Positions 17,603 to 26,565 of a stretch of DNA of 64,000 nt are shown here, one piece after another. The notes beneath the pieces were generated by a model that worked only from the letters and a program-made list of their open reading frames with translations, searched no databases and was not told the DNA's origin. Made by a program: the position numbers and the translations under genes. Source of the DNA: Komagataeibacter xylinus NBRC 15237. Its GTDB lineage: Bacteria > Pseudomonadota > Alphaproteobacteria > Acetobacterales > Acetobacteraceae. Each line of letters opens with the position of its first letter. Positions within the stretch are counted from its first letter, which is position 1. The DNA is taken from assembly GCF_001571345.1 (NCBI RefSeq), contig NZ_BCTP01000013.1, positions 1 to 64,000 on the forward strand, written 5' to 3'.

Positions 17603-18052
17603 TTAAGGAGCGGACTCGAGCGGCAGTGCCGCAATATCCGCAGGCGGTCCGGCCAGCATGCAGGCGACACCGGTCGTGCGGTCAACAAGCATGCGGATCT
17701 CGACCGGCCCTTCCGCCCCGAACAGGTCGGATGTGACATCATAGACCGGGCGCAGCGGCGCGTCCTGCCCCGCATCATGGCGCACCACCTCGGTCATGAT
17801 GCGGCCAAGGGCGCGCTCCAGCCCATCCATGACGCGCGAGGGCACGAGGCGGGGCTGGTCACCGTCGCCCATGCAATGCAGTTCCAGCAACCGCGCCCAT
17901 GAGGGCGTGGGAATGAACATGGGCATGCGCGAGCCATCATTATGCCGCTCCGCATGCATGATGCGCCGCGTATTGGCCAGGCCAATCACGTCCACGCGCG
18001 GCAGGTCATCGCCAATGCGTGCGGCCACAGTGCGGGGCGCGTCGTCGCTCAC
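17603..18052 (-). CDS. Small protein of unknown function at the end of the c-di-GMP operon
   Basis: A 149-residue soluble protein (VDVIGLANTRRIMHAERHND near its start; later SRVMDGLERALGRIMTEVVRH). No known domain is recognised. The GTG start at 18052 overlaps the stop of the diguanylate cyclase gene (GTGA), so it is probably translationally coupled and works with the upstream c-di-GMP proteins. Some cdg operons of K. xylinus carry extra small genes; equivalence is not shown. Confidence 0.7.
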   Translation of the reverse strand: MSDDAPRTVAARIGDDLPRVDVIGLANTRRIMHAERHNDGSRMPMFIPTPSWARLLELHCMGDGDQPRLVPSRVMDGLERALGRIMTEVVRHDAGQDAPLRPVYDVTSDLFGAEGPVEIRMLVDRTTGVACMLAGPPADIAALPLESAP

Positions 18053-19773
18053 AACGTTACCCCTTCAAAACGCGCGGGCAGCTTGAGGATATCCTGCGAG
18101 GACAGCGCCGAGGAAACAAAGAAGCCCTGGATGCGCTCGGGCCTGAGCGCCTTGACGAGTTCAAACTGCTCGCGGTTTTCAACACCCTCGACCGTGACTT
18201 CCATGTTGAAGCCCTGCCCCATGTCGATCAGGCTGGACAGGACCATGCAGGCATCGGGGTCGCCCACGATGTTCGTCACCATGCTCTGGTCGATCTTGAC
18301 CTGCGAGAACGGCAGCTCGCGCAGGTGGTTCAGTACCGTGATGCCCTTGCCGAAATTATCGAGCGCGATCCGGAAACCCGCCCGCGCCAGTTCACGCAGG
18401 TTGCGGATGCCCTGCTCGGCCCGGCGGCCATGCAGCATGGTTTCCGTCACTTCCAGCACAAAGCTGTCGGGCGACATGTTGAAGCGCCGCAGCGATTCCT
18501 CAAGCTCGCGCTGGTAGTCATCGCGGATCAGGTCCATGCGCGAAAGGTTGATGGCAAGCTGGCGCGGCGGCTGGCCCTTCTCGTTCCACATGCACACATC
18601 GCGCCGGAAGGCCTCGATCATGCGCGGCCCCATCGCCTGGGCCAGACCGGCATCGGTAAACACGTCGGAGAAGTCTTCCGCCGCGAGCAGCCCGCGCTCA
18701 GGGTGCTGCCAGCGCAGCAGCGCCTCGATCTGGTCCACCTCCATGGTCTGGCAGTTCACGATCGGCTGGTAATAGACCTCGAACTGGTTGCGCTCGACCC
18801 CGCACCGCGCCTCGCTCAGGATCGAGACACGCGCCTGTGCGCGCTCGCGCAGGTTCCTGGTGAACATCTGCGACTGCTTGCCGCCCGCGCGCTTGGCGGC
18901 GTACATCGCCATGTCGGCGTTTTTCTGCACGTCTTCCATCGTGTCGGTGCCATCAAGCAGCACCGCGCCAATGCTGCCCGCAACGCTCACCGTTACCGTC
19001 TCGATATCGATGGGGCGTTCAAGGATGGCCTGCAGGCGGTCCATGTAGCGCTCAAGCGATACATCCTCGAGCGTGCGGTGCAGGATGACGGCAAACTCGT
19101 CGCCACCAAGCCGGCTGACCGGGTCATCGGGGTGGGTCAGTTCGATCAGCCGCGAGGCAATGGCACGCAGCACGATGTCACCCGCATGGTGGCCGTGCAC
19201 GTCATTGATCTGCTTGAAGCCATCAAGGTCGAACATGGCAAGTGCCGGGTGGGCGGTCATGCCCGGCTCGCGGCAGCGCGCGATCTCATCGGCCAGCGCC
19301 GTGTTGAAGCCGCCCCGGTTGAGCAGGCCGGTCAGGGTATCGGTCTCGGCCAGTTCACACAGCCGGTCGCGCGTGTTCATGAGTTCGGTAATCTCGAACC
19401 GGCTGGCCACATATCCCGTAACCCTGCCCTGCCGGTCGGTCTTGGGGATGATGGTGGTGGCCACCCAGTACAGCGACCCATCCTTGGCGCGGTTGCAGAT
19501 ATTGCCGCGCCACAACTGCCCCGCCTTGATGGTGCGGTACAGATCCCGGAAGAAATCGGCATCATGATAACCGGAATTGACGATCCGGTGCGTCGAGCCC
19601 ACCAGTTCCTCGCGCGAGTACTGGCTTATCTCGCAAAAGCGGTCATTCACGTAGGTGATGACCCCCTCGCTATCCGTAATCGCGACAATGAGGACATTAT
19701 CAACCAGATCAGCCCAGAAATCCGCATCCTGATGCGTCAGGGCCCGCAGCCGATCATCGTGTTGCAATGCCAT
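18049..19773 (-). CDS. Diguanylate cyclase with flavin-type PAS, GGDEF and degenerate EAL domains
   Basis: A 574-residue cytoplasmic protein. The PAS domain (about 20-130) has FCEISQYSREELVG, LWRGNICNRAKDGSLYWV, the pattern of Aer/NifL-type flavin PAS domains, with the conserved Trp at about 88. GGDEF (223-227) is intact, so it should make c-di-GMP from GTP; the inhibitory RxxD site is HPDD, so product inhibition may be lost. The EAL domain keeps EAL (350-352) but has LDNFGKG (471-477) instead of DDFGTG, so phosphodiesterase activity is probably absent. Length and layout match the flavin-PAS cyclase DGC2 of K. xylinus. It lies 108 bases after the PDE gene. Confidence 0.88.
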   Translation of the reverse strand: MALQHDDRLRALTHQDADFWADLVDNVLIVAITDSEGVITYVNDRFCEISQYSREELVGSTHRIVNSGYHDADFFRDLYRTIKAGQLWRGNICNRAKDGSLYWVATTIIPKTDRQGRVTGYVASRFEITELMNTRDRLCELAETDTLTGLLNRGGFNTALADEIARCREPGMTAHPALAMFDLDGFKQINDVHGHHAGDIVLRAIASRLIELTHPDDPVSRLGGDEFAVILHRTLEDVSLERYMDRLQAILERPIDIETVTVSVAGSIGAVLLDGTDTMEDVQKNADMAMYAAKRAGGKQSQMFTRNLRERAQARVSILSEARCGVERNQFEVYYQPIVNCQTMEVDQIEALLRWQHPERGLLAAEDFSDVFTDAGLAQAMGPRMIEAFRRDVCMWNEKGQPPRQLAINLSRMDLIRDDYQRELEESLRRFNMSPDSFVLEVTETMLHGRRAEQGIRNLRELARAGFRIALDNFGKGITVLNHLRELPFSQVKIDQSMVTNIVGDPDACMVLSSLIDMGQGFNMEVTVEGVENREQFELVKALRPERIQGFFVSSALSSQDILKLPARFEGVTL

Positions 19774-19881
19774 ATTCCCGCCTGGAATCCGTAATGAAAA
19801 ACAAACTGTTATGCGTCATGAACTCAAACCGGCCCCCGCATGCCCCTGAAACACCGGTGCCAGCGCGGGGCACCACATGCT

Positions 19882-22140
19882 CTATGCCGTCGTTGGAATA
19901 AGGAAGGAGCCACGCTCCTGCCGCTCTCGGAACCATTTTTCCAGTTCCGTTGGGGGTAATGGCCGGGAGAAAAGATAGCCCTGCATCACATCGCAATGCA
20001 ATTCCTCCAGAAGGCGCCACTGCTGCTCGGTTTCCACGCCTTCGGTCACGACCGTCATGCCCAGCCGCGAGCCGATGCCGATCACCGCCATGGTCACGGC
20101 CTGGGCGTTGGTGTCATGCTCGAAGTCGTTGATGAAGCTGCGGTCGATCTTGATCTCGGTCAGCGGCAGGCGGGTCAACCGCGAGAGCGATGAATACCCC
20201 GTGCCGAAATCATCCATCGACAGCCCGACATCGAGCCTGCGGATGGCATGCAGCACCTCCTCGGTCTCGCTGCTGCTGTCCATCATCACGCTCTCGGTTA
20301 TTTCCACCGTCAGGCGGTCCGGCGTCAGGCCATGGTGCTTGAGCAGGTTGGCAATGTGCTCGGGCAGCCCGCGATTGCGGAAATGCACGGCGGAGAGGTT
20401 GACCGCCACGGTCGGCACCCGCACGCCGTCGCGGTCCCACTTCACCATCTGGCTGCACGCTTCCTCAAGCGACCAGCGGCCGATGGCCTCGATCTGGCCC
20501 GTCTCCTCCGCCACGGCAATGAAGCGGGAGGGATAGATGTTGCCCAGCGTGGGATGATGCCAGCGCGAGAGCGCCTCCACCCCGTAAAGGCCGCCGGTCA
20601 TGGTCTCGACCTGCGGCTGGTAATGCAGGTTGAGCATGCCCTTGGAGAGCGAATCGCGCAGCGCCGAGCCCAGCACCAGCCGGTCCTGCGCCACCTGGTT
20701 CTTTTCCTGGCCTGCAAAGCGGAACAGGCCGCGCCCGTCCTCCTTGGCCTGCCGGGTGGCGGCATCGGCATGGCTGAGCAGGGATTCGCTATCCGGCCCG
20801 TTGGCGGGGAAGGTGCTGATGCCAACGCAGCACGAGATGCTGAGCGTGTTCTCGCCCACCTGCAGCGGCTTGGCGATGGCGTTGATCAGGTTCTCGGCAA
20901 ATTTCTCTGCGCGTTCATGCGAGCATTCGGGCACGACGATGATGAACTCGTCACCGCCGGAGCGGCTGACAATATATTCATCCTTGACCAGATGGCGGAT
21001 GCGGCGACCGATCTCGATGAGAAAGCGGTCGGCATTCACATGGCCAAGCGCGTCGTTGATATCGCGGAAGCGGTCGATATCAACCATGAACAGCGAGAAC
21101 TGGCTATCGCCGCCGCGCATGATCAGGCGCTCGATGATGTTGTGCAGCGAAGTGCGGTTGAGCAGCCCGGTCAGGCTGTCGAAATTGGAAAGCTGGGCAA
21201 TATGCTGCCGCGTCTCGCTCTGCTCGATGGCCAGCGCGCAGAACGGCATGCTGGTCGAGACCACGCGCTGCGCCCAGGCCAGATCGGCCTCATCGCCGCG
21301 CATGTACAGCGCGAACACGCCCATGACCTGCCCCGTGCGCGAGACGATGGTAGACGAACAGCACCGCTCCAGCCCCAGCGAACGGGCCAGCGAGGCGTAG
21401 CCATCCCACACCACGGTGTTGCTGGCAGCGGGGTTGGCGCGCAGCGTTTCAAGCTGCTCGGGGGTGAGTTCCATGCTGTCGAGTGCTGTGCGGTACCGCT
21501 TGGGCATGGAGGGCGAGGCATTGACCGAAAGCCTGCGCGAGCGGTCGATCAGCATGAGTGCGCCGACCGCGCCGGGCACGAAGCTGTCCACCCGGCGGCA
21601 CAGGAGGTCGCCCACTTCCGCTATGTTCATGTCGGATGCGAGGGCCTGGAGCACGTCATTCTGCAGCACGAGGATCTTGCGCTGGCGGCTTTGCTCGGTC
21701 ACGTCCTTCATGACGGCGATGTAGTAGATCTTGCCGCAGTCACTCACCTGCACGCGCGAGATGGACAGCTCGCCACAGACATACTCGCCATTGGCGCGAC
21801 GGAATTCGACCTCGCGCGAGGTGCCGACAATCCGGCCGATTCCTGTATCGCGGTTGCGGTTGATGTAGTCGTCATGGCGGTCGCGCTCGGGTTCGGGCAC
21901 GAGGCAGCTCACATTGCGGCCCATGACCTCCGCACGCGGGCGGCCCCATATCTTCTCGGCCGCCGCGTTGAAGAAGATGATGAGGTTATGCTCATCAATC
22001 ACGACCATGGGATCAATGGCCTGCTCCATCGCAGAAAGCAGGACATCGGCGCTAATCTTCGGCTGATCCACCGTAAACTCCAGAACATCGGCACGACCAA
22101 CCGCGCCATGTGAGATCATTTTCCTGAGCTGGGCACGCAT
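19882..22140 (-). CDS. Haem-PAS c-di-GMP phosphodiesterase (PAS-GAF-GGDEF-EAL)
   Basis: A 752-residue protein like PDEA1 of K. xylinus and DosP of E. coli. The PAS domain (about 32-147) reads FFNAAAEKIWG...PEPERDRHDDYINRNRDTG; His89 is in the position of the haem ligand of FixL/DosP. A GAF-like region follows (about 160-310), then GGDEF (395-399, intact but with DIDRFRDIND) and an EAL domain with all catalytic features: EAL (522-524), Asn581, EITE (613-616), DDFGTG (643-648), Lys664 and Glu700. It should break c-di-GMP to pGpG under control of oxygen. It precedes the cyclase gene, as in cdg operons controlling cellulose synthesis. A second ATG (22119) is possible. Confidence 0.9.
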   Translation of the reverse strand: MRAQLRKMISHGAVGRADVLEFTVDQPKISADVLLSAMEQAIDPMVVIDEHNLIIFFNAAAEKIWGRPRAEVMGRNVSCLVPEPERDRHDDYINRNRDTGIGRIVGTSREVEFRRANGEYVCGELSISRVQVSDCGKIYYIAVMKDVTEQSRQRKILVLQNDVLQALASDMNIAEVGDLLCRRVDSFVPGAVGALMLIDRSRRLSVNASPSMPKRYRTALDSMELTPEQLETLRANPAASNTVVWDGYASLARSLGLERCCSSTIVSRTGQVMGVFALYMRGDEADLAWAQRVVSTSMPFCALAIEQSETRQHIAQLSNFDSLTGLLNRTSLHNIIERLIMRGGDSQFSLFMVDIDRFRDINDALGHVNADRFLIEIGRRIRHLVKDEYIVSRSGGDEFIIVVPECSHERAEKFAENLINAIAKPLQVGENTLSISCCVGISTFPANGPDSESLLSHADAATRQAKEDGRGLFRFAGQEKNQVAQDRLVLGSALRDSLSKGMLNLHYQPQVETMTGGLYGVEALSRWHHPTLGNIYPSRFIAVAEETGQIEAIGRWSLEEACSQMVKWDRDGVRVPTVAVNLSAVHFRNRGLPEHIANLLKHHGLTPDRLTVEITESVMMDSSSETEEVLHAIRRLDVGLSMDDFGTGYSSLSRLTRLPLTEIKIDRSFINDFEHDTNAQAVTMAVIGIGSRLGMTVVTEGVETEQQWRLLEELHCDVMQGYLFSRPLPPTELEKWFRERQERGSFLIPTTA

Positions 22141-22290
22141 CCGCCCGGCGCGGCATCACGCGGCCAGACTCGATCATGGCCATGCGGCAACAGGCACCGG
22201 ACCACTCGGCACAGGCATCATACTATGGTTTGTGCCCATGCGAAAACATGACATGCCTCAATCTTGACACAAAGCCGCCAGCGCCGCGCC

Positions 22291-23424
22291 TTACCCGCGG
22301 TGGCGTTCAAGATCCTGCGGCAGCATGCCCGCAAGCGGGCGGCAGGCATAGGCGCTGTCCTGCTCGGGCTGGGCCTGGTTCTGGCGCAACTGTGCCGCAC
22401 CCGCCGCCACCGCGCGCCACGCCGCCTGCGCCAGCGCCTTGCGGCTGGGAAAGTCGTCGGGGTCGAGTGCGGGGTGCAGCAGCACGGTCGCGCGCATGGA
22501 GCGCCATTTGAGCAACTGCCACACATGCGGCCCGAGTTCCATGTCGCCATACCACGCAAAGACCGGGCGGCGGGCATGGTTGACCGGCAGGCCCTCAAGC
22601 TCGTCATACACCACCGAGACCGGCTGGATCAGCGGCGTCATGCCGGGACGCGCGGCAATGGCGGCGGCCTCGCTGTCGGGCTCGACCGGCCCCTTGCCCC
22701 TGGGCAGGCGCGGCGGCTTGGCAATGGCGAAAAAGGCCGACAGGAAGGGCAGCACCCTTGAGCCGTCCGATGACGTGCCTTCAGGGAAGAGGATCAGGTT
22801 GTCGCCCTCCACCATCAGGCGGTGCAGCATCTCGTCGCGCTCGCGCCCCGTGGTGCTGCGCTGGCGGCTGACGAAAATGGTGCGGCCAATGCGCGAGACC
22901 AGCCCCATGATGGGCCAGCCCTCGATATCGCCCTTGGCCACGAAGTTGGATGGCAGCACCGTGCCGAGCACCGGCACGTCAAGCCATGTGGAATGGTTGG
23001 AGACGTAAATGACAGGCCGCTCGCCGTTCTGGCGCGCCCTGCGCCCGCCCACGCCACCGGCCCTGCGCCCCACCACCCGGATGCGCAGCGACAGAAGCAG
23101 GCACAGCCCGCCCCAGACCATGCGCGTCCAGCGGATCTTGGCGGTGCCGGGCACGAGCAGCAGCACGGCCTCGAACCCGACCGAGAGCGGCACCCACACC
23201 GTAATGGCCGCAAGCCGCCCCACGCCGCGCGCTGTGCGGGCATATTCACGCAGGCGGCCCGAAGGCATGACCGTGGTGGTGGCAATGGCCCGCGCCGCCT
23301 CCGAGCCCGGAGCGGGCGCGATCACCTGCCGCGAAGCCCGCGCGGCGGATCGGGACATGGCGGGGGAGGCGGAACGACGCCGGGCAAGGCGGCGGATGAA
23401 ATCGGCGATCATGCGGCTATCCAT
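22291..23424 (-). CDS. 1-acyl-sn-glycerol-3-phosphate acyltransferase (PlsC-like)
   Basis: A 377-residue membrane-associated acyltransferase that probably adds the second acyl chain in phospholipid synthesis, or acts on ornithine lipids. NHSTWLD (the NHx4D catalytic motif) and FPEGTSSDG (motif III) are present, with a hydrophobic anchor near residues 75-115. It is longer than typical PlsC (about 240) because of an Arg/Ser/Ala-rich N-terminus and a C-terminal Gln/Ala-rich tail. The start at 23424 could lie a few codons downstream (MIADFIRR). Confidence 0.85.
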   Translation of the reverse strand: MDSRMIADFIRRLARRRSASPAMSRSAARASRQVIAPAPGSEAARAIATTTVMPSGRLREYARTARGVGRLAAITVWVPLSVGFEAVLLLVPGTAKIRWTRMVWGGLCLLLSLRIRVVGRRAGGVGGRRARQNGERPVIYVSNHSTWLDVPVLGTVLPSNFVAKGDIEGWPIMGLVSRIGRTIFVSRQRSTTGRERDEMLHRLMVEGDNLILFPEGTSSDGSRVLPFLSAFFAIAKPPRLPRGKGPVEPDSEAAAIAARPGMTPLIQPVSVVYDELEGLPVNHARRPVFAWYGDMELGPHVWQLLKWRSMRATVLLHPALDPDDFPSRKALAQAAWRAVAAGAAQLRQNQAQPEQDSAYACRPLAGMLPQDLERHRG

Positions 23425-23618
23425 AGCCCGCCATCATGGCGCACGACAATATGGGGCAAACCGGCGGGCAGCCCGGCGTGTCCTGCACGCCACGCCTGTC
23501 ATGACACGCGCCAGCACCCGTTGGGCGTACGGAACGACCGCGCGAAACGCTACCTGTACACTGGACCTCACTGCCCGACGCGTTCATGCTGGGGGTTGAT
23601 CCTGGAGGAGAATTTCCC

Positions 23619-24821
23619 ATGTCCGCACGCAGCCGTCGCAGCGCCCTCGCTGCCGCGACCGCCTTCTCGCTCCTTGCCGCCATGGCGCCTGCACCGCTAC
23701 GGGCGGCTGACGAGGTTCTGAACGTGCTGACATGGTGCGACCATGAGGACCCCGAACTGCTCGGCCCGTTCGAGCAGGCCAACAGCGTGCGCATCCATTT
23801 CAAGGATATTGACGGCACCGGGGCCGTGCGCGGCATCCTGCGCCAGGCCCGGCCCGGTGACTGGGACGTGGTGATCATGGAGGAGACGGCCGCCCCGCAA
23901 CTTGCGGCAGCCGGGCTGCTGGCCCCGCTCGACCCGGCGGATTTCCCGAACACCGACATTCCGCCCGCCATCGCCAGCCCCGCAAGCGGGTCGTATCAGG
24001 GCCAGCTTTATTCCGTGCCGGAAAAATACGGCTTTCATGCCGTAGCCTTCAACCAGGCCCGCGTGCCCGCCGCCGAGATGGACGACATCAACGCCCCGTG
24101 GCAGCCAAGCCATAACGGGCACATTGCCATCTATGACAGCTACCTGCCCATCCTGTCCTACGTGGCGCTCGCACTCGGCCTTGACCCTGCCCATCTGACC
24201 GAGGCCGACCTGCCCGCCCTGCACGACAAGCTGGCGGCCCTGCGCGCCAATGCCACGCTGGTGGGCGATACGGCGAGCGTGCAGCAGGCCTTGGCCGACG
24301 GGCAGGTGGATATTGTGGTGGGCGGTGGCGGCTGGACCACGGCAGGCGTGGATGAAGGCGGCACCGTGACCACGGCCGATGCCCATGCCCCCCAGCCCAG
24401 GCCGGACCTGACCTTTACCCTGCCCCGGCAGGGCGGCATCCGCTGGCAGCATGGCATCTCTATCGTCGAGGCCTCGCAGCGCAAGGCGCTGGCGCTGGCC
24501 TTTGCAAAATACCTGCGCACGCCCGCGGCCCAGGCGCGGCTGGCCACCTCATCATGCTACTGGGGCATGCCCGCCAACACGCGCGCCCCGCTTGATGACA
24601 CGACACGCGCCGCCCTGCACTGGGCGCAGCAGCCCGCCTATATCGCGGCAAGCCACACCTTCCCCATCGTGGATGACGCAATGGATGCCAAACTGCGCGC
24701 GCTATGGGCCGACGTGATGAAGGATACCGAGACGGCCAGCCCGCCTACGCCCGCCAGCATGGCCACACCGCGCCCCGCGGGCGATGCAGCCACGACGGAT
24801 GCGCCGACTTCTCAGCCGTAA
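23619..24821 (+). CDS. Extracellular solute-binding protein (PotD/F-like), orphan
   Basis: A 400-residue periplasmic binding protein. GGAGGAG lies eight bases before the ATG. The signal peptide ends near APLRAAD, and the mature protein opens with EVLNVLTWCDHEDPELLGPF, the pattern of spermidine/putrescine-type ABC binding proteins (LNVY.W..Y). Later features include VVIMEE, YGFHAVAFN and YWGMPAN. The C-terminus is a Thr/Pro/Ala tail. No permease or ATPase gene is adjacent, so it must use a distant transporter or sense a ligand. It overlaps the convergent cbtA by 10 bases. Confidence 0.75.
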   Translation: MSARSRRSALAAATAFSLLAAMAPAPLRAADEVLNVLTWCDHEDPELLGPFEQANSVRIHFKDIDGTGAVRGILRQARPGDWDVVIMEETAAPQLAAAGLLAPLDPADFPNTDIPPAIASPASGSYQGQLYSVPEKYGFHAVAFNQARVPAAEMDDINAPWQPSHNGHIAIYDSYLPILSYVALALGLDPAHLTEADLPALHDKLAALRANATLVGDTASVQQALADGQVDIVVGGGGWTTAGVDEGGTVTTADAHAPQPRPDLTFTLPRQGGIRWQHGISIVEASQRKALALAFAKYLRTPAAQARLATSSCYWGMPANTRAPLDDTTRAALHWAQQPAYIAASHTFPIVDDAMDAKLRALWADVMKDTETASPPTPASMATPRPAGDAATTDAPTSQP

Positions 24822-25543
24822 TGGCGCAGGGCGTTCGGGCGGCCCAGCACGCGCTCGGCCAGCAGGCCGAAGCCAAAGCCGAGGCTGCCCCACAGCACCA
24901 GTTGCATGCCCAGCGCCGCCTCGCGGAAGTGCCACAGCACCTGGGCCGGGAAGTTGTCGGGCACTTCATTAATGCCCGGCAACGCCCATTGCAGCAGGCC
25001 GACCAGCACCACGAACGCCGCTGCGCCGCACAGGCTGGCATTCCAGTTGCCCAGCCTTGCCGCAAGCCACCGCCCGGCCAGCACCGCCATGATCAGGGCG
25101 CAGATGGAAAAGACCACCATCTCGAAATAGGCCACCGTGCGCAGGCCGATGGTCTCGTGGTTGCCCACGCCGGGCGGGTTGGCCGGGTATTTGAGGTCAG
25201 GCACCAGCACCACGGCCAGAAAACCCGCCGCCGCCAGCAGCATGGCCAGCATGCGCGGCGAAAAACGGCCAATGCGGCCATAGGCGGTGGCGAATACCAG
25301 CGCGAACACCCCGCCATAGGCCGCGCCATACATGACCGCCGCCGTCAGCAGCCCCGCCGTGGCCTGCACCGCGCGGCTGACAAGTTCCACCTCCGGCGGC
25401 TCGCCCGCCGCGGCATCCATCGCGGCTTCATAGCCGATGGCAAGATTGACCTGGGGCTCGCCAAACACGCGGGCGAAGATAAAGGCAAGGCAGGCGGCCA
25501 CAATACCGGCCAGCATGCCACGCAGAAGCAGGCGACCGGCCAT
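24812..25543 (-). CDS. cbtA: CbtA family cobalt transporter subunit
   Basis: A 243-residue membrane protein of the CbtA family (putative cobalt transporter) with five or so helices. The start MAGRLLLRGMLAGIVAACLA and IFARVFGEP is typical, and PANPPGVG...ET is the conserved Pro-rich loop. A cobalamin riboswitch lies upstream at about 25645-25745, matching the known B12 control of cbt genes. The usual small partner cbtB with its His-rich end is not present. ATG at 25543 overlaps the stop of a 13-codon reading frame (TGATG), so coupled translation is possible. Longer in-frame starts exist but match the family poorly. Confidence 0.85.
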   Translation of the reverse strand: MAGRLLLRGMLAGIVAACLAFIFARVFGEPQVNLAIGYEAAMDAAAGEPPEVELVSRAVQATAGLLTAAVMYGAAYGGVFALVFATAYGRIGRFSPRMLAMLLAAAGFLAVVLVPDLKYPANPPGVGNHETIGLRTVAYFEMVVFSICALIMAVLAGRWLAARLGNWNASLCGAAAFVVLVGLLQWALPGINEVPDNFPAQVLWHFREAALGMQLVLWGSLGFGFGLLAERVLGRPNALRHYG

Positions 25544-25584
25544 CAGGCCACGCCCCGGCATGAACGGAAGGAAAGGAAAGTCAT
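25543..25584 (-). CDS. Possible 13-codon leader peptide ahead of cbtA
   Basis: ATG at 25584, with AGGAG ten bases upstream, encodes MTFLSFRSCRGVA and stops at TGA, sharing one base with the cbtA ATG. It lies between the cobalamin riboswitch and cbtA. It may couple riboswitch-controlled ribosome entry to cbtA, or may simply be chance. Translation is not proven. Confidence 0.35.
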   Translation of the reverse strand: MTFLSFRSCRGVA

Positions 25585-25644
25585 GATGGCTATGCTCCTG
25601 TCGGGAAAGCGCGTCCCGTATCGGAAATGATGCTTGAGAACTGT

Positions 25645-25745
25645 CGGGGAGGTCTGACTTCCGCATGGTCCATGCGGTGTACAGTGGCGCGACCGTGCCG
25701 GAATCCCACCGGCTTCCCCCCGATGCAGGGTGAGCGTCCAGTCAA
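25645..25745 (-). promoter_or_regulatory. Cobalamin (AdoCbl) riboswitch
   Basis: On the minus strand the sequence contains GGGAAGCCGGTGGGATTCCG, then GCACGG, and GCCACTGTA (the B12 box, plus-strand ACAGTGGC at 25681-25688), followed by GCGGAAGTCAGA. These are the core features of cobalamin riboswitches. It precedes cbtA, whose expression should fall when cobalamin is plentiful. Confidence 0.88.
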
Positions 25746-25864
25746 TAGCGCGCATGCCCGGCAAGTCAATGTCGGGACAACCGCACGCGCTGCCGGCCAC
25801 CACAACAGGCCGGGGCCGGCAGGCGGCGATTTGAGGGACTGTTTTTTGCCACACCCCTGCACAA

Positions 25865-25906
25865 ACGCCGCCTTTTTGAAAAAAGGCGGCGCCCAAAAAC
25901 TTTTAT
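25865..25906 (+). repeat. Palindromic element, copy 6 (second hairpin only)
   Basis: ACGCCGCCTTTTTG-AAAAAAGGCGGCGCCC then AAAAACTTTTAT. Only hairpin 2 and the right end are present. It abuts the 3' end of the peroxiredoxin gene and could terminate it. Confidence 0.8.
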
Positions 25907-25907
25907 A

Positions 25908-26531
25908 TCATCGGGCCGTGGGGGCCGCGGGCAACGCCACCTTGGTAGCCTGGCCCTGTGCGGCCTGCCACTGCCTGAGCGCAGCAAGCGTCTTGCTCAC
26001 ATGCCCCGAAGGCGAAAGCGCGCTGTAGGCGTAGATCACCTTGCCATCAGGCGCGATGACATAGGAGGTGCGACTCGCGCGGTTGAGCAGCGGCAGGCGG
26101 CTGTCATACTTGCGGGCAATCTCGCCATTCGGGTCGGCCGCCACGGGAAAGCGGCCATGGCCCTCACTGACCGAAAAACGGTCCAGCGTGGGCATGTCAT
26201 CGGTAGAAACGCCAATGACCGTGGCGCCGAGCGCCTTGTACTGGTCCATGGCATCAGCGAAGTCATGCGCTTCTATGGTGCAGCCACGGGTGAAGGCGGC
26301 GGGGTAGAAATACAGCACCACCGGCCCCTGCCTGAGCGCATCAGCGAGGCGAAAACTGAACTCGCTGCCATTGCGCGTGGCCTGGGCATCGAACAGCGGC
26401 GCCTCGCTGCCCACCGGCAGGGCTGCCCGCGCGGGCGAGAAGCAGATGAACCCGGCAAAGGCCATGAGGCCCACCAGCGGCAGGCACAACCCCGGCAATG
26501 CCCCACGCGGACGCCTGTAAAAATACCTCAT
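25908..26531 (-). CDS. Periplasmic peroxiredoxin (BCP/AhpC-TSA type)
   Basis: A 207-residue thiol peroxidase with an N-terminal signal or anchor (GLCLPLVGLMAFAGFICF, cleavage near ARAA). The thioredoxin fold carries LYFYPAAFTRGCTIEAHDF, in which the peroxidatic Cys lies in TRGCT (BCP proteins read TPGCT). VIGVSTDD and FPVAADPNGEIARKYD follow, as in bacterioferritin comigratory proteins. It probably reduces peroxides outside the cytoplasm. It lies 34 bases after the lytic transglycosylase gene and may be co-transcribed with it. Confidence 0.88.
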   Translation of the reverse strand: MRYFYRRPRGALPGLCLPLVGLMAFAGFICFSPARAALPVGSEAPLFDAQATRNGSEFSFRLADALRQGPVVLYFYPAAFTRGCTIEAHDFADAMDQYKALGATVIGVSTDDMPTLDRFSVSEGHGRFPVAADPNGEIARKYDSRLPLLNRASRTSYVIAPDGKVIYAYSALSPSGHVSKTLAALRQWQAAQGQATKVALPAAPTAR

Positions 26532-26565
26532 GTTTCCTCACACCCCGTTACAGAGGCCAATGTCA

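Noticed and set aside
18019-19794. Long plus-strand frame opposite the diguanylate cyclase
   Set aside because: Antisense shadow of a GC-rich gene; no ribosome-binding site and low-complexity product.
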